A stretch of 63,832 nucleotides of DNA. Source: Methylobacterium tarhaniae. GTDB lineage: Bacteria; Pseudomonadota; Alphaproteobacteria; Rhizobiales; Beijerinckiaceae. Positions 8,481 through 19,007 of this stretch are shown piece by piece. The stretch spans positions 1-63,832 of the forward strand of contig NZ_LABZ01000134.1 of assembly GCF_001043955.1 (NCBI RefSeq), read 5' to 3'. The notes below the pieces were generated by a model, which saw only the letters and a list, made by a program, of their open reading frames with translations, did not search any database and was not told where the DNA came from. Within the stretch, counting starts at the first letter, position 1. Each line of letters begins with the position of its first letter. Position numbers and translations under genes: made by a program.

Positions 8481-8515
8481 CTCTGCTGACGGTCGATGCC
8501 CGTCGACGCTGACGG
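8473..8515 (-). ncRNA. Dual-hexaloop ANTAR-type leader RNA motif (NasT binding site)
   Basis: Two hairpins with six-base loops lie 9 nt apart. Hairpin 1 is CCGTC-AGCGTC-GACGG (8515-8500) and hairpin 2 is GTCAGC-AGAGCC-GCTGAC (8490-8473). Both loops have A at position 1 and G at position 4, the known signature recognised by ANTAR-domain antiterminators. The nasT gene encoding such a protein lies about 1.3 kb upstream on the same strand. Binding should stabilise hairpin 2 and prevent the overlapping terminator from forming, so nrtA and downstream genes are transcribed when nitrate is present. Confidence 0.88.
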
Positions 8516-8529
8516 ACGGGAATGAGGAG

Positions 8530-8546
8530 AGCAGGTTCCGTGCCAA
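8530..8546 (-). promoter_or_regulatory. Sigma-54 promoter of the nas operon
   Basis: On the minus strand TGGCAC-GGAAC-CTGCT matches the sigma-54 consensus TGGCAC-N5-TTGCW with one mismatch and the correct 10-bp gap between GG and GC. The predicted start near 8519 would place the first hexaloop hairpin at about +5, so promoter and leader fit each other. This implies NtrC-type nitrogen control on top of nitrate antitermination. No convincing NtrC enhancer site was found by eye. Confidence 0.75.
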
Positions 8547-8822
8547 CTGGCCCGGGGCCTGTTCAAGTGGTTGAAATTGAAACGATTCGCAGCTTGGCCG
8601 GAGAGGGGGCAATCCTGGCCTGGCGCTGTGGTGCGATGCACAAATGATAGGCTGGACAGACGGGGAAATGGGCAGCACGTGCGATACCCAAGGGTTGCTC
8701 AGATTGAGGGCAAGCTCTCCCGGTCCGGTCCATTCGGCGAATTTCGTTCCCTCTGCGTCATCCCGGGGCCGCGCAGCGGAGCCCCGCATGACGCGCCGGA
8801 TGTCCGATGTGGCGCGCCGGCG
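8547..8822. other. Gap between nasS and the nas promoter, with one palindromic repeat
   Basis: No gene is visible here. A palindromic repeat at 8751-8795 has outer arms GCGTCAT and ATGACGC around the CCCGGGGCCGCGCAGCGG core; it lies 28 bp beyond the nasS stop and may act as a terminator for nasTS. Any upstream activating sites for the sigma-54 promoter should be in this stretch; a small palindrome GGTGCGATGCAC lies near 8630. Confidence 0.6.
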
Positions 8823-9818
8823 CTATGCCGCCGCCAGCAGGTCCGCCCGGTATAGTCCCGCCGCGTCGGCCGGCGTCCCCTCGACCTGACCCGCAGCCGC
8901 CATCTCCTCGACCATCCACCCGAGGGCGGCCTGGTCGGGGGTGAGTTCCGGCTCACCCAGCACGAGATAATCGGCGGCCTCGACCAGTTGTCCGCCTGGC
9001 GCGAGGCGCAGCGCCCCGGCCAAGCCCCGCAGGATCAGCGCCGGATCGAGGCCGAGGTGGCGCGGGGCGCCGAGCAGGGCGGCCAAGTCCCGGTGATGGG
9101 CCGGATCGCCGCACCAGCGGGCGGCCTGCTTCAAGGCGCGCAGCAGCGGGGCGGCGCGGTCCTCCATCTCGACGGGGAGAGCCAGCACCTTTTCCGGGCA
9201 ACCCGGCGCGATCGCCGCGCCGAAGGCCGCGATGCGCCCGACGCCGGCCTCGACCGCGACGCTGCTCCAGGGCGCGCCGACGCAGAACCCGTCGATCCGG
9301 CCGCTCTCCAGGGCCGCGACGGTGCGGGGCGGCGGCACCACGACGAGGCGGATTGCGGCGAGCGAGCTGCCGCCGAGCGCCAGCAGGCGCCGCCACTGAT
9401 AGGTGTGACTGGAATAGGGATGGACGGTGGCGAGCGTCAGCGGCCGCCCTTCCGCCGCCCGCGCCTCGGCGACGCGGGCGAGCGCCCGGGCGACATCGGC
9501 CAAGGCGTCGGATTCGGCATCGAGTGCCTGCCAGAGCGGCAGCGACAGAGTCACGGCGTTGCCGTTGCGGGCGAGCGCCGCCGGCGCGATCAGGCGGGCC
9601 TGCGGTCCGCTGAGCCCTAAATGGCAGGCGAGGGCCAATGGCGCCAGCATGTGGGCGCCGTCGAGGAGGCCGAGGGCGAGGCGGTCGCGCAAGGTCGCCC
9701 AGGAGGGCTCGGCCACCAGGTCCACCTCGAGCCCCTCCCCCGCCGTGAAGCCGCGCTCCACCGCCGCGATCAGCACCGCGGCGTCGGTGAGCGGGACGTA
9801 GCCGAGTTGCAGCCTCAT
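8823..9818 (-). CDS. nasS: NasS nitrate sensor (NrtA-like, no signal peptide)
   Basis: A 331-residue NrtA-like protein beginning MRLQLGYVPLTDAAVLIAAV, so it lacks any export signal and should be cytoplasmic. It keeps the ligand-pocket segments AEPSWATLRDRL, GAHMLAPLAL and DGFCVGAPWSS. NasS proteins bind NasT without nitrate and release it when nitrate binds. The ATG overlaps the nasT stop as ATGA (9815-9818), so the pair is translationally coupled and made in equal amounts. This explains why an apparent periplasmic binding protein has no signal peptide. Confidence 0.9.
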   Translation of the reverse strand: MRLQLGYVPLTDAAVLIAAVERGFTAGEGLEVDLVAEPSWATLRDRLALGLLDGAHMLAPLALACHLGLSGPQARLIAPAALARNGNAVTLSLPLWQALDAESDALADVARALARVAEARAAEGRPLTLATVHPYSSHTYQWRRLLALGGSSLAAIRLVVVPPPRTVAALESGRIDGFCVGAPWSSVAVEAGVGRIAAFGAAIAPGCPEKVLALPVEMEDRAAPLLRALKQAARWCGDPAHHRDLAALLGAPRHLGLDPALILRGLAGALRLAPGGQLVEAADYLVLGEPELTPDQAALGWMVEEMAAAGQVEGTPADAAGLYRADLLAAA

Positions 9819-10444
9819 CCGAGCAGGTCCGCGGCGGTGACGATGGCGCGGGCGATGTCGACGATCTTGCGCTTCTCGTTCATGGCCTTGCGCCGGAGCT
9901 GCTTGTAGGCCTCGTCCTCGGTCAGGCCCTTGGCGCTCATCAGGATGCCCTTGGCGCGCTCGATCAGCTTGCGGTCGGCCAGCTCGCTCTTCGCCTCGGT
10001 CAGCTCGCGCTGGAGCCGCGCGAAGGCGTTGAAGCGCAGGATCGCGATCTCGATGATCGGCTTGATCCGCTCGGCCCGCAGCCCGTCGACGATGTAGGCC
10101 GAGATGCCGGCATCCACCGCCGCCTGCATCATCGGCGCGTCGGTGCGGTCGACGAACATCGCCACCGGCCGTTCGACCAGGCGCGAGACGCCGAACATCT
10201 GCTCCAGGAGGTCGCGGCTCGGGCTCTCGAGGTGGATCACCACCACGTCGGGCGAGAGGGCGGAGAGGCGGTCGAGGAGGTCGGCGGTGTCGGGGATGAC
10301 CACCACCCGGGCGCCCTCGACGGCGCGCAGGCCCTCCTCCAGGATCGCGGCCCGGGCGCGGCTCGGATCGACGACGGCGATCGTCAGGGGCTCGCCCGGG
10401 GACGGGGCGGGAGCGGCCGGGGAAGAAGTCGCGCGGTCGGGCAT
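9815..10444 (-). CDS. nasT: NasT antiterminator (pseudo-receiver plus ANTAR)
   Basis: A 209-residue protein. The receiver-like domain spans about residues 20-135 and the C-terminal ANTAR RNA-binding domain about 147-209 (KLIERAKGILMSAKGLTEDEAYKQLRRKAM, shown here in outline as the LIERAKGILM and EAYKQLRRKA helices). The usual phosphoacceptor Asp is His71 (VVIHLESPSRD), so control probably comes from NasS binding rather than phosphorylation. It is expected to bind the two hexaloops at 8473-8515 and permit read-through into nrtA. It has an extra proline- and serine-rich N-terminus of about 18 residues. Confidence 0.92.
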   Translation of the reverse strand: MPDRATSSPAAPAPSPGEPLTIAVVDPSRARAAILEEGLRAVEGARVVVIPDTADLLDRLSALSPDVVVIHLESPSRDLLEQMFGVSRLVERPVAMFVDRTDAPMMQAAVDAGISAYIVDGLRAERIKPIIEIAILRFNAFARLQRELTEAKSELADRKLIERAKGILMSAKGLTEDEAYKQLRRKAMNEKRKIVDIARAIVTAADLLG

Positions 10445-10700
10445 GTCGGCGGCGGATCACGCAAGTTTTGGGCCTCGCGGGCGGCGGTCCCGCCCGGCTC
10501 GCGCCGGAGACCGGCGCGGCTGCCCTTACCCCAGGGAGAGCCCCGTGGGGAGGGGCCCAGATGGGGAGTATGGGCGCCCGAAAGCCGTCCGGAGGGCTGC
10601 CGCCCCGCCATCGCCCCCCGACACGAAAGCGCAAAGAAACGGCCCCGCTTCGGCCCGAATGCCACGCTTCATTCCGGCATCGATCGGCGGGGAGGTTCGG

Positions 10701-11381
10701 ATGCGGCAGAACGGGCGGATGCGCAAGCCGGCGGAGACGAGCGCCATCGGAAGCCTGCCCGGGGCCTCGCGGGGCTACCTGCCGCTCCTGCCCACCGCCT
10801 GCGTCGCGGTCTGCCTGGCGGCGGGCTCGCTCTACTGGCGCGGGGCGCCGCCGCGGGCGCCGGAGGGTCACGTCGCGGCGATGCAGCCGTTGCCTCCCGG
10901 CGCGGACCTGTTCCGCATCGTCCCGGACGGCGAGGGACGGATGCGGGCGCCCTACCCGCTCGAATTCGAGCAGCAATTCCCCCTGATCGCCAGCCTGCCG
11001 GCCGAGGCCGCCGCACCGTTCCTGCCGACCGCCGAGGCCAAGGACGAGGGCAAGTTCGACGGCAAGCCCGAGGGCAAGGCGCCCCGCCGTGCGGCGGCGC
11101 ATCGTCCCCGGACGGTCCCGTCCCTCGCCGGCCTGCGCCCGCCGGCGCGGCCCGAGGCGCTCAAGGCCGCCAGGGTCGTGGCTGACAAGGCCCCGGCGGA
11201 GAGGAACACCGCCGAGCCGGCGACCCGCACGGCGAGCACCGGGGCCGAGCCGGAGCGTCCCCTGCCCTGGCTGCCCTTCGCGCCGACCGGCCGGCTGGTG
11301 ACCCAGACCATGGCGGCCCTCGGCACTGGCGTCACCGATGCCGGCGCGGCGATGATCGACCTCATCGACCGCCGGCGCTGA
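10701..11381 (+). CDS. Hypothetical proline/alanine-rich single-pass membrane protein
   Basis: A 226-residue protein starting MRQNGRMRKPAETSA; GGAGG lies 7 nt before the ATG. One hydrophobic segment at about residues 27-45 (PLLPTACVAVCLAAGSLYW) follows a basic N-terminus, suggesting an inner-membrane anchor with a periplasmic tail. The tail is low-complexity, rich in P, A, R and K. I recognise no domain. The divergent nasT and the downstream GH15 gene give no clear hint. Composition matches the neighbours. It could be a lineage-specific envelope protein. Confidence 0.6.
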   Translation: MRQNGRMRKPAETSAIGSLPGASRGYLPLLPTACVAVCLAAGSLYWRGAPPRAPEGHVAAMQPLPPGADLFRIVPDGEGRMRAPYPLEFEQQFPLIASLPAEAAAPFLPTAEAKDEGKFDGKPEGKAPRRAAAHRPRTVPSLAGLRPPARPEALKAARVVADKAPAERNTAEPATRTASTGAEPERPLPWLPFAPTGRLVTQTMAALGTGVTDAGAAMIDLIDRRR

Positions 11382-11461
11382 ACACGGATCCATAAGGCTC
11401 GGGTTGGACCGAAGGGGAGGTCGCTCTAGCTAAGGCGTCACGGCTCTGTTCGGGACGCATC

Positions 11462-13345
11462 ATGGCGTTGCTCATCGAGGATTACGCGCTCGTCGGCGAC
11501 GGGCGCAGTGCGGCATTGATCGGGCGCGACGGCAGCGTGGATTGGCTGTGCTGGCCGCGGTTCGATGCGTCCGCCTGCTTCGCGGCCCTGCTCGGCACCC
11601 GCGAGGATCACGGCCACTGGCGCATCGCGCCGGCCGGCGAAGCGACGAGCACCCGCCGCTACCGCGAGAACACGCTGGTGCTGGAGACCACGCACGAGAC
11701 CGCCGAGGGCGCGGTGCGGGTGATCGACTACATGCCGGTCGAGGACGGCACGCACCTCGTGCGCCTCGTCGAGGGCTTGCGCGGCCGGGTGGCGATGCGC
11801 ATGAACCTGGTGGTGCGCTTCGATTACGGCTCGGCCGTCCCCTGGGTGTCGCGCAGCGAGAACGACGACCTCAGGGCCATTGCCGGGCCGAACAAGCTGG
11901 TCCTGCGCACCCGCGCCCCGCTCAAGGGCGTCGGCCAGACCACGGTGTCGGACTTCACGGTCGAGGCCGGGCAGAGCGTCGCCTTCGTGCTGAGCTACGG
12001 GCTCTCGCACGAGGAGGATCCGCCGCCGATCGAGCCGCGCAAGATGCTGGCCTCCACCACCGCCTGGTGGCGCTCCTGGTGCCGGCGCTGCCAGGGCGGC
12101 ACGCCCTGGGACGACGTGCTGACCCGCTCGCTCCTGACGCTCAAGGCGCTGATCTACCGGCCGACCGGCGGCATCGTGGCGGCGCCCACGACCTCGCTGC
12201 CCGAGGAGATCGGCGGCGTGCGCAACTGGGATTACCGGTTCTGCTGGCTGCGCGATTCCACCTTCACGCTGCTGGCGCTGATGGATGCGGGCTACATCGA
12301 CGAGGCCCGGGCCTGGCGCGACTGGCTCACCCGGGCGGTGGCGGGCAGCCCGGAGCAGGCCCACATCCTCTACGGCATCGCCGGCGAGCGCCTGCTGCCC
12401 GAAATCGAAGTCGACTGGCTGCCCGGCTACGAGGGCTCGCGGCCGGTGCGGATCGGCAACGCCGCCTCCCAGCAATTCCAGCTCGACGTCTACGGCGAGT
12501 TGTTCGACGCCCTGTTCCAGGCCCACCAGCGCGGCATGCTGGCCGACGAATCCGGCGTGCGGGTCGGCCGCGCCCTGCTCGATCACCTGGAGCGGGTCTG
12601 GCGCGAGCCCGACGAGGGCATCTGGGAGGTGCGCGGCGGGCGCAAGCACTTCGTCCACTCGAAGGTGATGGCCTGGGTCGCCTTCGACCGGGCGATCCGG
12701 TTCTACGAGGACCATGCCGCGAACGAGCCGACCGCCGGCGACCTCGAGGCCGTCCGGCGCTGGCGCGGCGTGCGCGACGAGATCCACCGCGAGGTGTGCG
12801 AGAAGGGCTTCGACCCCGAGCTCAACAGCTTCGTGCAGTATTACGGCGCCAAGGACCTCGACGCGAGCCTGCTGCTCATCGCCCATATGGGCTTCCTGCC
12901 CCAGAACGACCCGCGGGTCGTCGGCACCGTCGCGGCGATCGGCCGCGACCTGATGCACGAGGGCTTCATCCTCCGCTACGACACGCACGGCCAGACGACG
13001 GACGGCCTGCCCGCCGGCGAGGGTGCCTTCCTGCCGTGCAGCTTCTGGTACGCGGACAACCTGATCGGCCTCGGCCGGCGCGAGGAGGCCCGCGCCCTGA
13101 TCGAGCGGCTGCTCGCCCTGTGCAACGATGTCGGGCTGCTCGCCGAGGAGTACGATCCGGTGCGCAAGCGCCAGGTCGGCAACTTTCCGCAGGCGTTCAG
13201 CCATGTCGCGCTCGTCAACACGCTTCTGAACTTCAGTCGGGCGATCGGACCCGCTAAGGAGCGCGGCGGAGACCCGGACGCCTCGGGTCATCCGGGCGAG
13301 CGGCCCGTGATGCCCCCGCAGGCGGCCGAGAGCCCCGCGACCTGA
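11462..13345 (+). CDS. Glycoside hydrolase family 15 protein (glucoamylase/trehalase-like)
   Basis: A 627-residue cytoplasmic GH15 enzyme. The N-terminal super-sandwich domain covers about residues 1-220 (LIEDYALVGDGRSAALIGRDG, split by the usual SVDWLCWPRFDS-type motif). The (alpha/alpha)6 barrel follows, with WDYRFCWLRDSTFTL near residue 259 containing the catalytic-site arginine/aspartate pair, and LAEEYDP near 563 with a likely catalytic Glu, then NFPQAFSHVALVN. Such enzymes cleave alpha-glucosides, including trehalose in actinobacteria. Transketolase starts 48 bp after its stop. A trehalose role is plausible given otsB in the window, but the substrate is not shown by sequence. Confidence 0.88.
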   Translation: MALLIEDYALVGDGRSAALIGRDGSVDWLCWPRFDASACFAALLGTREDHGHWRIAPAGEATSTRRYRENTLVLETTHETAEGAVRVIDYMPVEDGTHLVRLVEGLRGRVAMRMNLVVRFDYGSAVPWVSRSENDDLRAIAGPNKLVLRTRAPLKGVGQTTVSDFTVEAGQSVAFVLSYGLSHEEDPPPIEPRKMLASTTAWWRSWCRRCQGGTPWDDVLTRSLLTLKALIYRPTGGIVAAPTTSLPEEIGGVRNWDYRFCWLRDSTFTLLALMDAGYIDEARAWRDWLTRAVAGSPEQAHILYGIAGERLLPEIEVDWLPGYEGSRPVRIGNAASQQFQLDVYGELFDALFQAHQRGMLADESGVRVGRALLDHLERVWREPDEGIWEVRGGRKHFVHSKVMAWVAFDRAIRFYEDHAANEPTAGDLEAVRRWRGVRDEIHREVCEKGFDPELNSFVQYYGAKDLDASLLLIAHMGFLPQNDPRVVGTVAAIGRDLMHEGFILRYDTHGQTTDGLPAGEGAFLPCSFWYADNLIGLGRREEARALIERLLALCNDVGLLAEEYDPVRKRQVGNFPQAFSHVALVNTLLNFSRAIGPAKERGGDPDASGHPGERPVMPPQAAESPAT

Positions 13346-13393
13346 ACCGGTCGCGAGGCCCCGACCCTTCATCGAGACGACGAGGCCCCGAAG

Positions 13394-15472
<2,079 letters not shown>

Positions 15473-15477
15473 GAAAC

Positions 15478-15515
15478 GTGTGAAGCCCGCCGGCGATGTC
15501 CGGCGGGCTTCACAC
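15478..15515. terminator. Perfect 16-bp stem terminator after tkt
   Basis: GTGTGAAGCCCGCCGG (15478-15493) is perfectly complementary to 15500-15515 across a CGATGT loop. It starts 5 bp after the tkt stop. No T run follows. Since the next gene is convergent, it could end transcripts from both directions. Confidence 0.75.
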
Positions 15516-15904
15516 CCTCCATGATCATCCCGGCCCTCACTGGCGGCGAGAACCCAGGATCCGTAGCCGCCGACGACGCCGGATGAAGCGGGATGAAGCG
15601 GGATGCGCTTCTCTTGCTATCGGGGCTTCGTACCATCGGCCCAGGATGCTGATGCATCGATTCGATCTCGGGCAGGCCCGAGCATCAACCTCGATCTCGG
15701 GCAGGCCCGAGATCGACGGGGCCGATGACCCCTCTCGAATGTTCGACGCCAAGCCCAGACGTCCGAGACCTTGGGCTTGGCGAAAATTCGAGAACGGAAC
15801 CAAAGGTCGTTGTCTTTCGACCGTTGGTATGAGGCCCGAAATCCCATCGACTTGACGGTGAGGATTCCAGCACCGTCGTGAGCAGCAATGCCGCCCTCGA
15901 CCCT
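15516..15904. repeat. Repeat-rich gap between tkt and the phosphatase gene
   Basis: No gene is visible. The gap holds a small tandem repeat GGATGAAGC (from about 15581), a 21-bp direct repeat built on TCGATCTCGGGCAGG at 15662-15682 and 15691-15711, and an element at about 15729-15832 that is an inverted, diverged copy of DNA at 32398-32505. All are non-coding in appearance. Confidence 0.65.
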
Positions 15905-16558
15905 CTACCGCACCGCCAGCACCTCCACCGGTGGCCCCTGCTCGTCGGTGAACACCCCGGCGGTGAGCGGCCCTCCGAACACCGCGCCGGTATCGAGGTT
16001 GGTGCGAGAGGCGCGCAGCTCCGGCCGGCCGTCCCGGGTCGGGGTATGGCCGTGCACGACGTGGCGACCGAAATCGTGGTCCGAGGACAGGAACGGCTCG
16101 CGCATCCACAGCCGGGTCTCGCGGTCGCTCGCCTCCGCTCCCCGATCCGGGTCGAGGCCGCCATGGACGTACCAGCGCTGCCCGTCGCCGTGCAAGGTCG
16201 GCAGGGCGGCGATCCAGGCGACGATGTCGGCCGGCAGGTCGCGCGGGCGGGTCACGCCGTAGGAGGCGAGCGTCGGGCCGCCGCCGTTGATCCGCCACAG
16301 GTCGAGGTTGGATCCGGAAGCCGCGTCGAGCAGCATCGCCTCGTGGTTGCCCATCAGGCAGGTCACCGCCTCCGGCTCGCGGGCCTGGAGGTCGCGTAAG
16401 GTGGCCACCGACCCGGCGCTGTCGGGCCCGCGATCGATGGCATCGCCGAGGAAGACCAGGCGGCGCGGCCGTCCGGCGCGGTGTTCCTCGATCCGGCCAA
16501 GCAGGCGGACGAGGAGATCCGTGCGGCCGTGGACGTCGCCGATCGCGTAGGTGAGCAT
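15905..16558 (-). CDS. PPP-family metallophosphatase (serine/threonine phosphatase-like)
   Basis: A 217-residue cytoplasmic phosphoesterase. The three metal-binding blocks are clear: GDVHGR (residues 7-12), GDAIDRGPDS (about 37-46) and GNHEAMLL (about 70-77); later histidines occur in YVHGG and HVVHGHTPT. This matches bacterial PrpA-like or bis(5'-nucleosyl)-tetraphosphatase-like enzymes of normal length. The substrate cannot be fixed by sequence. It lies 53 bp before the GGDEF/EAL gene stop on the same strand, so it may be co-transcribed with it. Confidence 0.88.
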   Translation of the reverse strand: MLTYAIGDVHGRTDLLVRLLGRIEEHRAGRPRRLVFLGDAIDRGPDSAGSVATLRDLQAREPEAVTCLMGNHEAMLLDAASGSNLDLWRINGGGPTLASYGVTRPRDLPADIVAWIAALPTLHGDGQRWYVHGGLDPDRGAEASDRETRLWMREPFLSSDHDFGRHVVHGHTPTRDGRPELRASRTNLDTGAVFGGPLTAGVFTDEQGPPVEVLAVR

Positions 16559-16611
16559 GGCCGACCCTCCCTGACGGGCGGCCGCTCCCCGGTCACGCGA
16601 CCGCGTGCCGA

Positions 16612-18594
16612 TCAGGCGACCGCCTGGACCGGCCGGACAGACCGCACCGCCTCGCCATCGAGGTAGCGCAGGGTGTCGGGGAAACCCATCGGCCGGTGGA
16701 AGTGATAGCCCTGCATCAGCTCGAAGCCGAGCCCTTCGAGCAGCCGGGACTGCTCGGCGGTCTCGATCCCCTCCACCACGCAGGCGAGCTTCAGGTTGCG
16801 GGCGAGCGCGGCGATCGACGTGACGATGTCGCGGCTGGCCGGATCGGTGGTGATCTCGCTGATGAAGCTGCGGTCGATCTTGAGCTTGTCGAGGGGCAGG
16901 CGGTGGACGTAGCTGAGCGACGAGTAGCCGGTGCCGAAATCGTCGAGCGCGATGGAGATGCCGGTGGCCTTCAGGGTCTCAAGCACGGTCTGGGCCTGCG
17001 CCACGTCCTGGATCAGCGCGGTCTCGGTCACTTCCAGGATCACCCGCTGGGGCTTCAGGCCGCTCGTCCGGATGGCCGAGACGATGCCGGCGGCGGCCTG
17101 CGGCGAGGCGATGTCGGCCATCGACAGGTTGAAGGACAGGGCGACCCGGTCGGGCCATGCCTTCGCGGCGGCGAGCGCCTGGCTGAACAGCACCGCGGTG
17201 ACGCGGGTGATGAGGCCCGAGCGCTCGGCGATCGGCACGAACACGGAAGGGGAGATCGGGCCGAGCTCCGGGCTCGACCACCGCGCCAGCGCCTCGAAGG
17301 CCACGGTGCAGCCGCGCCGCACATCGACGATCGGCTGGAAGACGAGGCTCATCTCCCGGGGCAGGTCGGCATGGCGCAGGGCCTGCTCGATCACGCTCTG
17401 GGTGCGCAGCAGCCGCTCGTGCTCCTCGGTGAACAGCACCGCGGCGCCGCGGCTCTGCGCCTTGGCGTAGTACAGGGCGTAATCCGCCCGCTCGACCAGC
17501 TGGGCCGCCTTGTGGCCCGCCTCCGGATAGGCGGCGAAGCCGACCGAGGCGCCGATCTGGGCGGTGCCGCCATGCGGCAGCCGGAACGGCGCCGCCAGGG
17601 CGCCGCAGATCGTCTCGCCCATCGTCGCGAGGGCGGTCGCACCGCGCAGGACGAGGCCGAACTCGTCGCCGCCGAGGCGCGCCACCACGCCGGCCTCGCC
17701 CACCACGTCCTGCAGGCGCCGGGCAGCCTCCTGCAGCACCGCATCGCCGGCGCCGTGCCCGTGGGCGTCGTTCACAGGCTTGAACCCGTCGAGATCGACC
17801 AGGCCGACGACGAACGGCTCCGCCCCGGTCTCCGCCTCGCCCGCGGCCCGGTCCAGGGAGGCGAAGAAGCTGCGGCGGTTCGGCAGCTCGGTCAGCGTAT
17901 CGAGATTGGCGAGGCGCAGGTTCTCCCGGCTCAGGAGCTCGAGCTCGGCCTGCTGTCCGATCAGGCGGGTGAAATCGCGGTCATAGGTGACGATCACGAA
18001 TGTCAGGGCAGCGCTGACGATCACCAGGGTGAAGCCGATCGCATGCATTGCCTGGTTGTCGAGGCGGCTGACATGCAGGCAGAGGAGACAGGTGACGATC
18101 GCCAGTACCAGCAAAGCCGCCGCCCGCAGGTGCCGGAGGCAGAACACGCAGGCGATCGTGGTGGTGCCGACATAGAACAGCGTGTGGGCCTTGGCGTCGG
18201 CGCCGCCGTGCTCGAAGAGCGCGCAACCCCAGACCATGGATGCGACCGACAACGCGCCGGCGAGCACGACCGTGAGCCTCAGCTTGGCGGCGGTCCGGGT
18301 CTCGTCGACGGGGTGCCCGCGCCGGCGCAGCCGCAGCCCGAGGGAGAGGCCGCACAGGACCAGGATGCTGCCGAGCGGGTAGAGGACGAGCTGATCCGGC
18401 GCGACGCCGAGATGGGTGAGCCCCATTGTCGTCGAGTTGATCGCCAAGATGACGTGCAGGAGAGGCACGTGGTTGTGCAGCGCCCGCGCCTGTGCCCGCA
18501 TCAGGTCCGGTCCTGCGGCCTCGATCCGGAACAGATCGACAATGGTCTGCGTCCTGCGCACTGCGCGTCCACCCTGTCCGGCCCATCCGATCAT
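16612..18594 (-). CDS. Membrane GGDEF-EAL cyclic-di-GMP protein
   Basis: A 660-residue protein. Five or six hydrophobic segments occupy about residues 40-205 (a MASE-like sensor region), followed by a GGDEF domain (RLGGDEFGLVL) and an EAL domain (FEALARW). EAL catalytic residues look intact: NLS, EVTETAL, DDFGTGYSSLSYVHRLPLDK and VVEGIETAEQ. The protein may therefore both make and degrade c-di-GMP, or one domain may act as a regulator. The ATG at 18594 is used; a Met at residue 32 is an alternative that would remove only the soluble leader. Confidence 0.92.
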   Translation of the reverse strand: MIGWAGQGGRAVRRTQTIVDLFRIEAAGPDLMRAQARALHNHVPLLHVILAINSTTMGLTHLGVAPDQLVLYPLGSILVLCGLSLGLRLRRRGHPVDETRTAAKLRLTVVLAGALSVASMVWGCALFEHGGADAKAHTLFYVGTTTIACVFCLRHLRAAALLVLAIVTCLLCLHVSRLDNQAMHAIGFTLVIVSAALTFVIVTYDRDFTRLIGQQAELELLSRENLRLANLDTLTELPNRRSFFASLDRAAGEAETGAEPFVVGLVDLDGFKPVNDAHGHGAGDAVLQEAARRLQDVVGEAGVVARLGGDEFGLVLRGATALATMGETICGALAAPFRLPHGGTAQIGASVGFAAYPEAGHKAAQLVERADYALYYAKAQSRGAAVLFTEEHERLLRTQSVIEQALRHADLPREMSLVFQPIVDVRRGCTVAFEALARWSSPELGPISPSVFVPIAERSGLITRVTAVLFSQALAAAKAWPDRVALSFNLSMADIASPQAAAGIVSAIRTSGLKPQRVILEVTETALIQDVAQAQTVLETLKATGISIALDDFGTGYSSLSYVHRLPLDKLKIDRSFISEITTDPASRDIVTSIAALARNLKLACVVEGIETAEQSRLLEGLGFELMQGYHFHRPMGFPDTLRYLDGEAVRSVRPVQAVA

Positions 18595-19007
18595 GGCACC
18601 GCACTCTCAGTCAAACATCACGGACGGTTGAATCAAAGGTTACCTAGATGCCCTCGATTAGCGGATGACGGTCAGTGCGAGGCGGAAATCGTCCGCCCCG
18701 TATGCCGCCGGACTGGTCGGCCGATGTCACGGGACAAGCGAAACCGCCGATTGGGAATATCCCGGACGAACATGGCGGCGAATCTGTCCTGGACGCGCCG
18801 GGACGCAGCGGAAGCCGCGACGCAGACAGGAATGATGTCTTATGACCGGAGGCGGGCTGGCCCGACGGTGCGGTTCCCCTGCGACACGATGTCGTCACGC
18901 TCGCTCCGTTTTGCCTCGCGCACCCGGTTGCGGTTTAACCCCGGATGCGGACCGGCCGCGGCACACTCTCCACGGTGGTCCCCGGCAGCGACGGGAGACG
19001 CGATCCC
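18595..19007. other. Divergent gap between the GGDEF-EAL gene and otsB
   Basis: This 413-bp stretch should hold both promoters. I see no convincing -35/-10 pair, palindrome or small gene. An ATG at 18945 is in frame with otsB but has no ribosome site. Confidence 0.4.

Noticed and set aside
8630..8641. GGTGCGATGCAC as an NtrC enhancer for the nas promoter
   Set aside because: The half-sites resemble NtrC sites but the spacing is too short. A single poor match is not enough.
9819..11393. An upstream extension of nasS across nasT and beyond in one open frame
   Set aside because: The part before 9818 is arginine- and proline-rich noise, and nasT occupies the DNA in another frame with full motifs. 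The ATGA overlap gives the true nasS start.
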